From an uncultured Butyrivibrio sp. (lineage in GTDB: Bacteria; Bacillota; Clostridia; Lachnospirales; Lachnospiraceae): 50,437 nt of DNA. The stretch's first letter is position 1, and each line of letters opens with the position of its first letter. The position numbers and the translations under genes are program-made. Under the pieces are notes generated by a model. That model saw only the letters and a program-made list of their open reading frames with translations, was not told the origin of the DNA and did no database searches. Positions 7,620 through 16,649 of the stretch are shown here, piece after piece. The DNA lies in the NCBI GenBank assembly GCA_910577605.1, contig CAJTON010000022.1, forward strand, positions 1 to 50,437. Reading direction: 5' to 3'.

Positions 7620-8540
7620 TTAAAGAGCCTCCAAGTCCCCGACTGTATTGACGGTTATGACCTTTTTGCTCCGGTCTATTCTTTTCATAAATCCCGCAAG
7701 CGTTTTGCCCGGTCCGATCTCGTAGAAGGTATCGACCCCGTCCGCAAGCATTTTTTCCATAGTCTGCTGCCAGCGCACCGGAGAATAGACCTGACGCTCG
7801 AGCATTTCCCGAATATTCGCACTGTCTGTCACGATTTCTGCGGCAACATTGTTGATATACGGGAATTCCGGCTTGCGAAACTCAACGTTTTCAAGCTCCT
7901 TCGCGAGCTTGTCTCCTGCGCCCTTAAGCATCGGCGAGTGGAACGGACCGCTGACGTTGAGCATCGACACCAGCTTTGCGCCCGCCTCTTTAAGCGGCTC
8001 AACAGCCGCCTCGACAGCCTCCGCCGCCCCTGATATAACTATCTGTCCGGGGCAGTTGTAGTTAGCCGCCGACACGGGTTTTTCCGTCTGCGCGGCGATC
8101 TCAAGACATACCTTTTCCACAGTCTCCGCGTCAAGCCCGATAACAGCAGCCATTTTGCCCTGTCCTGCCGGAACCTCGTTTTCCATATAGATTCCGCGTT
8201 TTCTGACAAGCTTCATCGCGTCCCTGAAGGAAAGCGAGCCGCACGCGACAAGCGCCGCGTACTCGCCAAGGCTCAGTCCCGCGGTTATATCCGCTTTTAT
8301 GCCTTTAAGCTGCACAGCCTTCAGCACGCAGACCTCCGCGGCAAGCATCGCCGCCTGCGTGTATTCCGTCTTATTTATCAAATCGTTTTCCTCAAAAAGA
8401 ATTTTTTTGAGGTCAAAATCCATGAGCGCGTCCGCTTCGTCAATGACTGCCCTGCACTCTTTGATGCCGTCGTAAAAATCCTTTGCCATTCCGACGTACT
8501 GGGCGCCCTGCCCCGGAAAAATAAACGCCGTTTTTGCCAT
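7620..8540 (-). CDS. fabD: Malonyl-CoA:ACP transacylase
   Basis: The protein loads malonyl units onto ACP. FPGQGAQYVGM opens the sequence, the nucleophile S90 sits in AGLSLGEYAA, R116 is in place to bind the malonyl carboxylate, and H201 in SGPFHSPML completes the dyad. Length (306) is normal for FabD. It starts 20 bases after FabZ with GAAGGA upstream. Within this operon it is the only acyltransferase of the FabD type, so it probably serves the ACPs encoded at 12406 and 16650. Confidence 0.93.
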   Translation of the reverse strand: MAKTAFIFPGQGAQYVGMAKDFYDGIKECRAVIDEADALMDFDLKKILFEENDLINKTEYTQAAMLAAEVCVLKAVQLKGIKADITAGLSLGEYAALVACGSLSFRDAMKLVRKRGIYMENEVPAGQGKMAAVIGLDAETVEKVCLEIAAQTEKPVSAANYNCPGQIVISGAAEAVEAAVEPLKEAGAKLVSMLNVSGPFHSPMLKGAGDKLAKELENVEFRKPEFPYINNVAAEIVTDSANIREMLERQVYSPVRWQQTMEKMLADGVDTFYEIGPGKTLAGFMKRIDRSKKVITVNTVGDLEAL

Positions 8541-8559
8541 TATATATTCCTTCTTTCCT

Positions 8560-9009
8560 TTACTCCTGCGCGTATATGGATTCTTTGTCCACAGCGGTAA
8601 ACATAAGCTCGCCCTTCGCGCGCACCTTGCCGTCTACGGACACTTTTACGGCGAACGTAAAAAGCCCCGACGCGCCCATTGTTTTTTCACAGTCTATTAT
8701 CATGGTATCGCCCGGTATCACGGGTTTTACGAATTTAAAATCCTTTACCTTCAAAAGAACGTATATCTTGCTCTCGTCCGTTCCGTCCGCTTCTATCGCG
8801 AGCGAGCAGGACTGAGCCGCCGATTCGATCACGAGCACGCCCGGCATTATCGGCGAATCGGGAAAATGTCCCATAAAATAAGGTTCGTTTACGGATACGT
8901 TCTTGAGCGCCTTTACGGATTCACCGGGAACGACCTCCAACACCCTGTCCACCATCTGAAAGGGCGGGCGCTGCTTTATCCTTTTGTTTATTTCTATAAT
9001 ATTCATCAT
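8560..9009 (-). CDS. fabZ: 3-hydroxyacyl-ACP dehydratase (FabZ-like)
   Basis: A single hot-dog fold of 149 residues contains FMGHFPDSPIMPGVLVIE, with catalytic H48 and E62, and PFQMVDRV near the N-terminus as in FabZ. It removes water from 3-hydroxyacyl-ACP to give a trans-2-enoyl chain. Its ATG overlaps the FabG stop as TAATG, so the reductase and dehydratase are translationally coupled. No enoyl reductase follows in the operon, which would leave double bonds in the product unless one acts in trans. Confidence 0.92.
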   Translation of the reverse strand: MMNIIEINKRIKQRPPFQMVDRVLEVVPGESVKALKNVSVNEPYFMGHFPDSPIMPGVLVIESAAQSCSLAIEADGTDESKIYVLLKVKDFKFVKPVIPGDTMIIDCEKTMGASGLFTFAVKVSVDGKVRAKGELMFTAVDKESIYAQE

Positions 9010-9743
9010 TATAAGCTTAGACCTCCGTCCATTACGATCACCTGTCCGGTAATGTACGAGCTTGCGTCCGAGCAGAGCATATTGACGACCTCGGCGACCT
9101 CCTCGACCGTTCCGAGACGCCCCATAGGTATGTTCTTTAAGTATTCCGCTTTCTTTTCCTCCGGAATCGCCTCTATCATTTCCGTACCGATGAAGCCCGG
9201 CGCGACCGCGTTTACCTGAATGCCGTAGGGCGCGAGTTCCTTTGCAAGCGTCGCGGTCATGGAATTGACAGCCCCCTTGGTAGCGCTGTACACTGACTGC
9301 CCCGCAAGCGCAAGCTTTGAGCTTACCGAGGATACGTTGACGATCTTGCCGCTCTTTTGCTTGAACATTTTAAGCGCCGCCTGCTGACAGCAGTAAAAAT
9401 AACCCTTTACGTTTATGTCCATGCTTCTGTCGAGCGAGTCCATATTTAGCATGAGAAGATAAGCGTCGTCCACCACGCCCGCATTGTTCACAAGCACGTC
9501 GATATGCCCGAACTGTTTATACGCCTCGCGAAAAAGCGTCCCGACCTCCTTGCGGTCGGATACGTTCGCCTTTATGGCGACAGCCTCCTGCCCCATTTCC
9601 TTGATGGCGTTTACGACCTTTACCGCCTCTTCCTCGCTGCTGTTGTAATTTACGACAACGTCCATTCCGGCTTTAGCCAGCCTTAGGGCGCACGCCTTTC
9701 CTATTCCGCGGGAAGCTCCCGTCACTATCGCTGTTTTACTCAT
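9009..9743 (-). CDS. fabG: 3-oxoacyl-ACP reductase
   Basis: This short-chain dehydrogenase has the NADP-binding TGASRGIG, the NNAG motif at 87-89 and the catalytic S139, Y152 and K156 (YSATKG). It ends with ITGQVIVMDGGLSL, the usual FabG C-terminus. Length is 244. It reduces the ketoacyl-ACP made by the ketosynthase encoded upstream. Its gene follows the KS-CLF gene after 80 bases that contain a GC-rich hairpin, and overlaps FabZ by one base. Confidence 0.93.
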   Translation of the reverse strand: MSKTAIVTGASRGIGKACALRLAKAGMDVVVNYNSSEEEAVKVVNAIKEMGQEAVAIKANVSDRKEVGTLFREAYKQFGHIDVLVNNAGVVDDAYLLMLNMDSLDRSMDINVKGYFYCCQQAALKMFKQKSGKIVNVSSVSSKLALAGQSVYSATKGAVNSMTATLAKELAPYGIQVNAVAPGFIGTEMIEAIPEEKKAEYLKNIPMGRLGTVEEVAEVVNMLCSDASSYITGQVIVMDGGLSL

Positions 9744-9791
9744 TTTTTATCCTTTCCGCTTTCTGCGCACAATGGTATTTTCATACGCTTA

Positions 9792-9811
9792 CCCCGGGAC
9801 TAAGCCCGGGG
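9792..9811. repeat. GC-rich intercistronic hairpin between KS-CLF and fabG genes
   Basis: CCCCGGG and CCCGGGG form a perfect 7-bp stem with a 6-base loop. No T-run follows on the minus strand, so it is more likely an mRNA-processing or stability element than a terminator. Confidence 0.5.
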
Positions 9812-9823
9812 CGCGTTAAATTT

Positions 9824-12244
9824 TTATGCTTTTTTGAGAACTACCGCCGTATATGAACCGCCCGCCGCAAAGCTTGTAACAAGCACGTTCCTGTACTGCG
9901 TGATGTCGGTCGTAACGGTCTTTGCTTCTTTGTTTTCAAATATAAACGCCTGCTGTTCAGGCGCAAGTCTGCCCGAAAGCATCAGCGCCGCGTGAACCGC
10001 CGAAAGAGAAGCCGCAGCAGCCCTCGATTCTCCGACTACCGTCTTTACGCTGTGAACGGGCTTCTTCGCGTCCCCGAACACTCTCTCATAGGAATCCATC
10101 TCTATCGAATCGACCGTCTTGTTGCCGTTTCCGAAGCCTACGACAGCGTCTATGTCGTCCACGGAAATTCCCGCGCCTGCGCAGGCGTCCTTTATCGCCC
10201 TGTCAAGCGCCGCGCCTGAACCTGCGAGCGTTCCCACGGAAACCGCCTCATGCGTCATAGCGTAGCCCGCGACCTCGGCGTATCTTACGGCGCCGCGCGC
10301 ATTTGCGCTTTCCTCGCTCTCAAGCATCACGGAGGTGCTTCCCTCTCCTAGAACAAATTCTTTTCCCTTGAGAGCATATGGCATATCGCCGCCGTCCTTT
10401 GCGAGATAGCCGAGCTTGTCGTAAAGCAGTCTCGTTATTTCTGTGTTCTCGTCCATTCCGCAAGCCATCATCATCTTCTCGGCTCCGTCACGCACGGTGT
10501 TGTACGCGTAGCATATGCTCTGAAGACCTGCCTGCATACCGTTTGTAAGCGTTACGTTCACGCCCTTCACCCCCGAATTTATCGAAAGGTAGCCGCCCGC
10601 CGCGTTGTATACGGTATTGGGGAAAATAAAGGCGCTTCCCGCATGAAGTCCGTTCTTTATAAGCCCCTCGTGGAAATTGATTATCTCGGTCGCGGGACCG
10701 TCTGCCGTCCCTACTATCATTCCGATGTCGGTCTCGTTTTCGGCGCTTACCTCAACGCCCGCGTTTTTAAGACATGAGCGTCCCGAAACGACCTGCGTCT
10801 GGCTGAGCTTGTCAAGCTTTCTGTAAAAAGCGAGCTTGATCTCATGCTCCTTGAAATCCTCAGCGCCTACCTCCGCCGTCAGAGAGCCGCCGTCAGCGGA
10901 TAGAGCGCCGCCGCCATTTGCCGCGTCTATATAAGCTTCAACGCTGTTTCCCACAGAGCTTACAAGACCGAAGCCCGTGATATACACGCGGTTATTCTCA
11001 AGAGGCTTTATATCCTTAGGCTCCTTGGCGAAAATAACGCTCGCGTTATTTCCTCCGAAGGCAAAATTATTTGTCATTGCGTACTTGATCTCATGCTCCT
11101 TTTTAACATTGGGAACAAAATCAAGCTTTCCTGCTTTTTCTTTGAGATTAATCAGATCCTCTTCGGAATATCCGATAGTAGGCGGCACTGTGTTGCTGCC
11201 CAAAGCCTTGACAGTGTAAATTGCCTCGACCGCACCCGCGGCGCCGAGACAGTGTCCGACCATTGATTTGGTCGAATCCACGCAGGTATTTTCGTTATCT
11301 CCGAAAATGGTCTGCATAGCCTGTATTTCCGTTGAATCGTTAAGCGGCGTTCCCGTCGCGTGTCCGTTGATATAGTCTATGTCGGATGGCTGCATACCGC
11401 TGTTGGAGAGCGCCCGTTTCATTGCGTTCATCTGTCCCTCGCTGTCGGGTCTGGGAGCCGTGATATGATGTGCGTCGGAGCTTATGCCTCCTCCTAACAC
11501 ATCGCAGTATATCTTTGCGCCGCGCGCCTTCGCGTGTTCATACGACTCTACGATAAGAATTCCCGCACCCTCGCCGAGCGTTATTCCCTTACTCTTGTTA
11601 TAAGGAGAGCAGGGGTCGGTATCAAGCGCGTGAAGCGCCGTAAAGCCGCCGAAAGCCAGCGCCGAAAACGAATCCGCGCCGCCGACGATAAATACGTCGC
11701 CCACTCCCGCGCGTATAAGGTCGCAGGCATACTCAATGCTTATCGTACTCGCAGCGCACGCGTTTCCTACATTGGTAACAACGCCCTTCGCGCCCGCTAT
11801 CTTCGCCACGTTATTGGCGATAACGCCTATCGGCATCTTGATTATGTCGTCCGGATCGCCTCCGTCCGGATCTTCCTCCCTGTCGGTAAAAAATTTCTGA
11901 ATGCTTACCGCGCCGCCGACGCAGCTTCCTATGATAACGCCCACTCTTTCGGCGTTGTCTGCATTTATCTCTATCCCTGAATCGGCAAGCGCCTCTCTCG
12001 CCGCCTTCACGCACAAAAGGGACACCCTGTCCATTTTATCCGCGTCGTCGCCCGCGTCAACATCGAAATGCTCCGCAGACTCGGCTCCCATGTGAGCATA
12101 GCACCCGCTTGTATCTATCGACCTTACTTCTTTGATTCCAGAAACACCGTCAATACAGTTGTTCCAGCTTTCCTCCACGCTGTTACCGATGGCGTTTATC
12201 ATTCCAAGTCCGGTAATAACGCATCTTTTCTCATTATCTGCCAT
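9824..12244 (-). CDS. Fused ketosynthase / chain-length-factor-like protein
   Basis: Two FabF-type thiolase-fold halves lie in one 806-residue chain. The N-terminal half (about 5-410) is a complete ketosynthase: C163 in GNACAAST, H295 in GHATGTP, K326 and H331 in KSMVGHCLGAAG. The C-terminal half (about 418-805) keeps the fold (VYITGFGLVSSVGNSVEAY, LGEGSTSVMLES) but loses all three catalytic residues: M570 replaces Cys, F704 replaces the first His and E739 the second. This is the pattern of a KS with a chain-length factor, as in type II polyketide and aryl-polyene systems, but joined in one polypeptide. It probably controls chain extension on the operon's ACPs. Confidence 0.9.
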   Translation of the reverse strand: MADNEKRCVITGLGMINAIGNSVEESWNNCIDGVSGIKEVRSIDTSGCYAHMGAESAEHFDVDAGDDADKMDRVSLLCVKAAREALADSGIEINADNAERVGVIIGSCVGGAVSIQKFFTDREEDPDGGDPDDIIKMPIGVIANNVAKIAGAKGVVTNVGNACAASTISIEYACDLIRAGVGDVFIVGGADSFSALAFGGFTALHALDTDPCSPYNKSKGITLGEGAGILIVESYEHAKARGAKIYCDVLGGGISSDAHHITAPRPDSEGQMNAMKRALSNSGMQPSDIDYINGHATGTPLNDSTEIQAMQTIFGDNENTCVDSTKSMVGHCLGAAGAVEAIYTVKALGSNTVPPTIGYSEEDLINLKEKAGKLDFVPNVKKEHEIKYAMTNNFAFGGNNASVIFAKEPKDIKPLENNRVYITGFGLVSSVGNSVEAYIDAANGGGALSADGGSLTAEVGAEDFKEHEIKLAFYRKLDKLSQTQVVSGRSCLKNAGVEVSAENETDIGMIVGTADGPATEIINFHEGLIKNGLHAGSAFIFPNTVYNAAGGYLSINSGVKGVNVTLTNGMQAGLQSICYAYNTVRDGAEKMMMACGMDENTEITRLLYDKLGYLAKDGGDMPYALKGKEFVLGEGSTSVMLESEESANARGAVRYAEVAGYAMTHEAVSVGTLAGSGAALDRAIKDACAGAGISVDDIDAVVGFGNGNKTVDSIEMDSYERVFGDAKKPVHSVKTVVGESRAAAASLSAVHAALMLSGRLAPEQQAFIFENKEAKTVTTDITQYRNVLVTSFAAGGSYTAVVLKKA

Positions 12245-12318
12245 TTTTTATACCTCAATATTATAAAATCCCGTCCGGGAAACTTCACCTGCCGTAAAAT
12301 GATCCGCCGCCCGGCATG

Positions 12319-12334
12319 GCGGCATTACTGCCGC
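12319..12334. repeat. GC-rich hairpin in the ACP to KS-CLF gap
   Basis: GCGGCA and TGCCGC form a perfect 6-bp stem around TTAC, within the 161-base gap between the ACP gene and the KS-CLF gene, the longest gap inside the operon. It may uncouple expression of the small ACP from the large synthase. No reading frame was recognised in this gap. Confidence 0.35.
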
Positions 12335-12405
12335 GGGATACGGCACAGGAGCAAACTGCCGTTAGTTTCCGTATACCCGCATAACACAACTCCGCGCTTA
12401 CGGAA

Positions 12406-12660
12406 TTATGCCTCCAAATGCTCCATAACATACTTGCTGAGAGCTTCAATGTTAAAGAAATTCTCTCTTGCAACGCCCGTCATCTGTACTCCGAATTCCT
12501 GATCGATTCCGGCGATGATCTCAAGCGAGTCGATTGAATCAAGTCCTATTCCGTCTCCGAAAAGCTCGATTTCATAGTCAAGCTCCTCAGCGGGTATCCT
12601 GAGATTCTCCACGAGGATTCCTTTGATCTTCTCTGCGATTTCTGTCTGCTTTGCGTCCAT
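12406..12660 (-). CDS. Acyl carrier protein (first copy, next to the ketosynthase)
   Basis: This acidic 84-residue protein carries the phosphopantetheine site in GIGLDSIDSLE, with S42 as the attachment residue. The DSID form differs from the DSLD of primary-metabolism AcpP and resembles carrier proteins in polyketide or aryl-polyene gene sets. It begins with a strong AAGGAG site 49 bases after the acyl-AMP ligase-like gene, which suggests that the ligase loads this carrier and the KS-CLF uses it. Confidence 0.93.
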   Translation of the reverse strand: MDAKQTEIAEKIKGILVENLRIPAEELDYEIELFGDGIGLDSIDSLEIIAGIDQEFGVQMTGVARENFFNIEALSKYVMEHLEA

Positions 12661-12708
12661 CTTTTTAACTCTCCTTAAAAAATTTATATAGATCAGCCTT
12701 TGCTGTTT

Positions 12709-14229
12709 CTACCATACAATATTAAAATACCTGTCTTTTACCGTGTGGTCAAGAGCTTCGTAATTAACGACAGTCTTGGTCACCATTTTGTATGAAGGCA
12801 GCTTTTCGCTCTCCGCCCTCACCTTTGCCTTTAAGTCGGCTTCTATATCCTTTGCGTCCCATCCGGCGTAATGATCCATATCCGGCTTTATCTCGGCGGC
12901 TAAAAGCGGACGGCCCCTGAGTTCGTCCTCCCGTATCAGGCAGTCTTCGATCTCCGGCAGCTTTCCGAAATAACGCTCAAGCTCCTCCGGCGAAATATTT
13001 TCACCGTTCGGCAGTATTATCAGATTCTTGCGAAGTCCCGTTATATGAAGGAAGCCCTCGCTGTCAAATTCTCCAAGATCTCCGGTCCTGAGCCATCCGT
13101 CCTCCGTAAAGACCTCGCGCGTCCTTTCGGGGTCATTATAATACCCCTTCATCACGACGTCGCCCCTGACCTGTATCTCTCCATCTATTATGCGCACTTC
13201 GGTTCCCGGATAAACCTTTCCTATCGAATCCGGTATCCTGTCGGTATCGACGTTTCCGGTAACTATATTGGAGGCCTCCGTCAGACCGTAGCCCGAAAAA
13301 AGCGTTATTCCCAGATCGCGCGCCATTTTTATCAGCTTCGGCTGCACATAAGCGCCGCCGCATATGATCGTTTCTATTCCCGCCAAAAAATCCTTTCCCT
13401 TTATCCTCGCGACCGAAAGGACCATCTCCGCCAGTCCCGGAACAAGAGTAAGTATAGTCGGCCTCATCTTCGGTATGTCAAATACGATATTGCTCATATC
13501 CTCGCAGGCGTATACAAGCGCGCCCGTGTATATGCAGGTAAGAAGCCCGCGTATCGCGCCGAACACATGGGAGAGCGGAAGTATCGCTACCGTCCTCTGT
13601 CCGAAGGGTTTTCCCGGCACGAAAAGTCCGTTGTGCGCCGCCCTCATTATAGCCCTGTGCGAAAGCATAGCGCCGTAAGGATTGCCCGCGTCGTTATTCA
13701 CCGAAAAGCATATGACCGCCGTATCCTCCGGCGAAACCTCCGCCATAGGAGCCGCCTTGTCCGAGGTCGCGTCAATGTCAAAAACCTTCGTTCCCGAAGC
13801 ATTCGTAACTTCCGCAAACTCAGGCGCGGCAAAAACAGCCTTGATATCAAATTTGCCGATTATCCTGCGAAGCTCTTCGCTGCCAAGCGCATTCGGCGCG
13901 GAGGGAAGCATTATGACCGTACAGCCCGCCGTCGGGATCGCCATATAAAGCTCCATAGCCGCAAGTCCGTTGGGCGCAAGCACAGCGATATTGTCGCCTT
14001 TCTGGAAGCCCTGAGAATATATAAAGTCTCGCCTTACCGCTATTCTGTCGTAAAGCTCGCGGTAAGTAACGGTATTCACCATATCGCTTATCGCCGGACA
14101 GTCCGCAAAATTAACGCGGCAGTTCTCAAGCAGCTCGCAGAAGGTATGATAAAGCGGCAGCTTCGCCATATCCTCCGGCTCGATAAGCCTCTCGAAATAT
14201 TCTTTTTGCTCTGACGAATAATTAACCAT
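12709..14229 (-). CDS. Acyl-AMP ligase / AMP-binding family protein with altered P-loop
   Basis: The 506-residue ANL-superfamily fold is shown by SGYGLTEAS (about 312-320), WLRTGDLGEFDSEGFLHITG (about 379-398), GENISPEELE and a C-terminal lysine in TVKDRYF. Such enzymes activate a fatty or aromatic acid with ATP and pass it to CoA or ACP. The phosphate loop, normally SGTTGxPKG, here reads SVNNDAGNPYGAM (about 176-188): the Gly/Thr-rich part and the lysine are lost. Activity may be altered. The ATG at 14229 overlaps the PlsC stop by 8 bases. It probably supplies the starter acyl group to the adjacent ACP. Confidence 0.85.
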   Translation of the reverse strand: MVNYSSEQKEYFERLIEPEDMAKLPLYHTFCELLENCRVNFADCPAISDMVNTVTYRELYDRIAVRRDFIYSQGFQKGDNIAVLAPNGLAAMELYMAIPTAGCTVIMLPSAPNALGSEELRRIIGKFDIKAVFAAPEFAEVTNASGTKVFDIDATSDKAAPMAEVSPEDTAVICFSVNNDAGNPYGAMLSHRAIMRAAHNGLFVPGKPFGQRTVAILPLSHVFGAIRGLLTCIYTGALVYACEDMSNIVFDIPKMRPTILTLVPGLAEMVLSVARIKGKDFLAGIETIICGGAYVQPKLIKMARDLGITLFSGYGLTEASNIVTGNVDTDRIPDSIGKVYPGTEVRIIDGEIQVRGDVVMKGYYNDPERTREVFTEDGWLRTGDLGEFDSEGFLHITGLRKNLIILPNGENISPEELERYFGKLPEIEDCLIREDELRGRPLLAAEIKPDMDHYAGWDAKDIEADLKAKVRAESEKLPSYKMVTKTVVNYEALDHTVKDRYFNIVW

Positions 14230-14977
14230 TGTTTTTCTCTCTCGCGTTTTGCCTGCGCACCGCAAGCTCAAAATCTATTTTTTTCTGGATACGCTCCTTG
14301 ACCATGGCGCTTATCTCTGTTTTCTTCATGTCCTTATATTCCTCATACGGAATCGGGGGCAGAAAATAAATATATGTGACCGCTTTTTTGAACGAATTGC
14401 CGTTCAAAGCCTTGTAGGAATCTATAAGCACCACCGGAACGATCGGCGTGCGGGATTCAAGCGAACATCTGAAGCAGCCGGAATTAAAGGGAAGAAGCGT
14501 GTTTTTGTTGTCAGCCCATCTGCCCTCCGGAAAAATAAGGTAGCGTTTGCCCGCCTTCACCTCCGCCGCAAGTTCTCCGAGCGTCGCGAGCATCTGCCTG
14601 GGATTCTTGAAATCAAGGCGTTTGCCGCCCACGAGATCTATCACCTGCTTTGCCACGATCTTCTCGGACTGGTTCTTTTCCATAAGAACGGAGCACGGTT
14701 CCTTGTGGTTAAGCAGTATTCCGAGCGCGTCGTACTTGCCCTGATGGTTGGAATACATTATGTAGCCGCCCTCTTTGGGGAGATTCTCAAGTCCGTATAC
14801 CTTGGTGGTCGCCCTCCCGCGCCTTCTCATATGGTCCATGATGCGCTGCGCCATGCGGTAGCGCTCCTCCTCGGTGTATTCCTCCGGATGCTTATTCACT
14901 CTTTTGCATCGGAACACCATCTTAGTGACAAACAGCGGACTCGACAGAGCCACATAATAAAACCTCAGCATTCCCAT
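14222..14977 (-). CDS. PlsC-family acyltransferase (first copy)
   Basis: The 251-residue protein has the H-x4-D motif of glycerolipid acyltransferases (H78QGKYD83), FPEGRW near 150 and a hydrophobic N-terminus suited to membrane association. It should transfer an acyl chain to lysophosphatidate or a similar acceptor. Its end overlaps the ligase-like gene by 8 bases. A second PlsC is encoded at 16885, so two acyl transfers or two acceptors may be served by this operon. Confidence 0.9.
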   Translation of the reverse strand: MGMLRFYYVALSSPLFVTKMVFRCKRVNKHPEEYTEEERYRMAQRIMDHMRRRGRATTKVYGLENLPKEGGYIMYSNHQGKYDALGILLNHKEPCSVLMEKNQSEKIVAKQVIDLVGGKRLDFKNPRQMLATLGELAAEVKAGKRYLIFPEGRWADNKNTLLPFNSGCFRCSLESRTPIVPVVLIDSYKALNGNSFKKAVTYIYFLPPIPYEEYKDMKKTEISAMVKERIQKKIDFELAVRRQNAREKNNG

Positions 14978-15010
14978 TTTTTAACCCTTCCTATCCTTAG
15001 TTAATACCGC

Positions 15011-15730
15011 TTACTGCGGGTAATCCTCCCAATATCCGGTCATCATTTTCTCGACCGCCCTCACCGGAATAAGCGGCGCGCATACAGCGGCGCGCGTTTT
15101 CTCATCAAGAGAGCCGCATCTTGCGAACTCCGCGCCCGCAGCTCTGACTTTTCCCAGATAATTATTAAGTATGGGCTGCATTTTGTCCAGCATCAGGATC
15201 TCTCCCTGCGGACAGAATACCGCAGTGTAATTGCCCGGTCCGCATATAAGGTCAAATTCCTTTGTCACCGCTTCATACACGATGTCGGTCGACGCGTGCG
15301 CGCATGAGGACACAAGCACAAGCTTTTTGCCTCCGAAATCATATCTGAAATCCATTATCACAGGGTCGTCCTTTGTCGCAAGCCTGCCCTTGTAGGGCAT
15401 TTTAAAAGGCAGAAGCCGGTCAAGCATTGTTTTCATCTTTGAGGAGATTCCGAAAAAATACAGCGGAAAGCTCAGAATGATAACGTCGCTTTCAAGCATC
15501 TTACGGCGCACCGTGTCCATATCGTCTTTTATCACGCACTGTCCCGGCGTTACCTTCCAGCAGCCAAAACAACCCGTACAATGGTTTATTTCAAGCTTTC
15601 CAAGCTCAAGCTCCTCGATCCCGCAGTCCGAAGCCTCACGCAGACCGTCGGCAAAGCTTCTCGCCACCATCATCGAATGGCTCGCGTCTCCTTTAAGGCT
15701 GCCGTTGATAATAAGAGTCTTCATACTCAC
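15011..15730 (-). CDS. Flavodoxin-like NAD(P)H oxidoreductase with Fe-S-type cysteine motif
   Basis: A flavodoxin fold begins KTLIINGSLKGDASHSMMV, typical of NADPH-dependent FMN reductases. The segment CTGCFGCWKVTPGQC gives C-x2-C-x2-C-x7-C, the compact cysteine pattern of iron-sulfur flavoproteins, so it may carry a 4Fe-4S cluster beside FMN. The GTG start at 15730 overlaps the patatin stop as GTGA and has GGAGG 6 bases upstream; ATG at 15724 is possible. In this operon it might modify the double bonds or oxidation state of the acyl product, but that is inference. Confidence 0.8.
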   Translation of the reverse strand: MSMKTLIINGSLKGDASHSMMVARSFADGLREASDCGIEELELGKLEINHCTGCFGCWKVTPGQCVIKDDMDTVRRKMLESDVIILSFPLYFFGISSKMKTMLDRLLPFKMPYKGRLATKDDPVIMDFRYDFGGKKLVLVSSCAHASTDIVYEAVTKEFDLICGPGNYTAVFCPQGEILMLDKMQPILNNYLGKVRAAGAEFARCGSLDEKTRAAVCAPLIPVRAVEKMMTGYWEDYPQ

Positions 15731-16617
15731 GCCATACCTCCGCTGACCTTGAGGACCGTTTCTTCGTCAGACATAAACTCCCTGAGTCTGTCAAGATTTT
15801 TCTCCGCCACGCTCCTGCCGTTCTGATAAAAGGCCTCGACCTTTTCATCTTTCTGCTCGAATTTATGTATGCACTCGATATCCGGGCGAAGCACAAGCGC
15901 TATGCCTTCGTTTTCAAGCTGCCTGAGCTTTTTGAGCTGTTTTCTGTAAACCGAAGTCCTTTTGAGAAGAGCCTCATAAAACAAGGGATACCTTCGTTTA
16001 TATCGCATTTTCATAACGCCTTTAAGTTTCCCGTAGTCGGTAGGCGTTTCCGTGACATTTTTCGTCATTATGACTATAAGCTTATCGCAGCCTTTTGAGA
16101 GAGCGCGCTCGATTGGAATCGAATCGCATATGCTGCCGTCAAGGTAGTGGTAATCTCCTATTTTGACAGGAGCGCACATTATCGGAACCGAGCAGGACGC
16201 CTTACAAAGATTCAGAAGCCTGTCGATGTCTTTTCTCTCGTCGTAATACTCAGCCTTACCTGTCTCACAATTAGCTACCACCACTTCATTTTCAATCTTA
16301 CTTCTGTAAAATTCGTCGAAATCATACGGAAACTGATTGTAGGGATACTCATGGAACATTATATCGAGGTTGAGGAACCTGCCGTGCCTGAGTATATGCT
16401 TCATGCCGAAATAATTCTGCTTGTGGTCTCCGGGTTTGATCACGTTGCGCGTCCTTCCCGGCTGCTTTGAGAGATAGCTCATAGCGTTTCCCGCGCCCGC
16501 CGACACGCCGACAACATAATCGCACTCTATTTTATTTTCCATAAGGACGTCCAGAACTCCCGCGGTGAAAACACCTCTGAAGGCTCCGCCCTCCAATACC
16601 AAACCAATTTTAGTCAT
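15727..16617 (-). CDS. Patatin-like phospholipase / acyl hydrolase
   Basis: The glycine-rich oxyanion loop LEGGAFRGVFTAGVLD, nucleophile S39 in GVSAGAG and D160 in YLDGSICDS form the Ser-Asp dyad of patatin-like lipases of the YjjU type. Length is 296 from the ATG at 16617, chosen because AAGGAG precedes it and because upstream starts would overlap the ACP gene. It overlaps the reductase gene by 4 bases. Likely roles are release of a finished chain, supply of a lysolipid acceptor, or editing of the lipid. Confidence 0.9.
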   Translation of the reverse strand: MTKIGLVLEGGAFRGVFTAGVLDVLMENKIECDYVVGVSAGAGNAMSYLSKQPGRTRNVIKPGDHKQNYFGMKHILRHGRFLNLDIMFHEYPYNQFPYDFDEFYRSKIENEVVVANCETGKAEYYDERKDIDRLLNLCKASCSVPIMCAPVKIGDYHYLDGSICDSIPIERALSKGCDKLIVIMTKNVTETPTDYGKLKGVMKMRYKRRYPLFYEALLKRTSVYRKQLKKLRQLENEGIALVLRPDIECIHKFEQKDEKVEAFYQNGRSVAEKNLDRLREFMSDEETVLKVSGGMA

Positions 16618-16649
16618 ATATTCTCCTTGCGCCTGAAAAAACGCGGACA

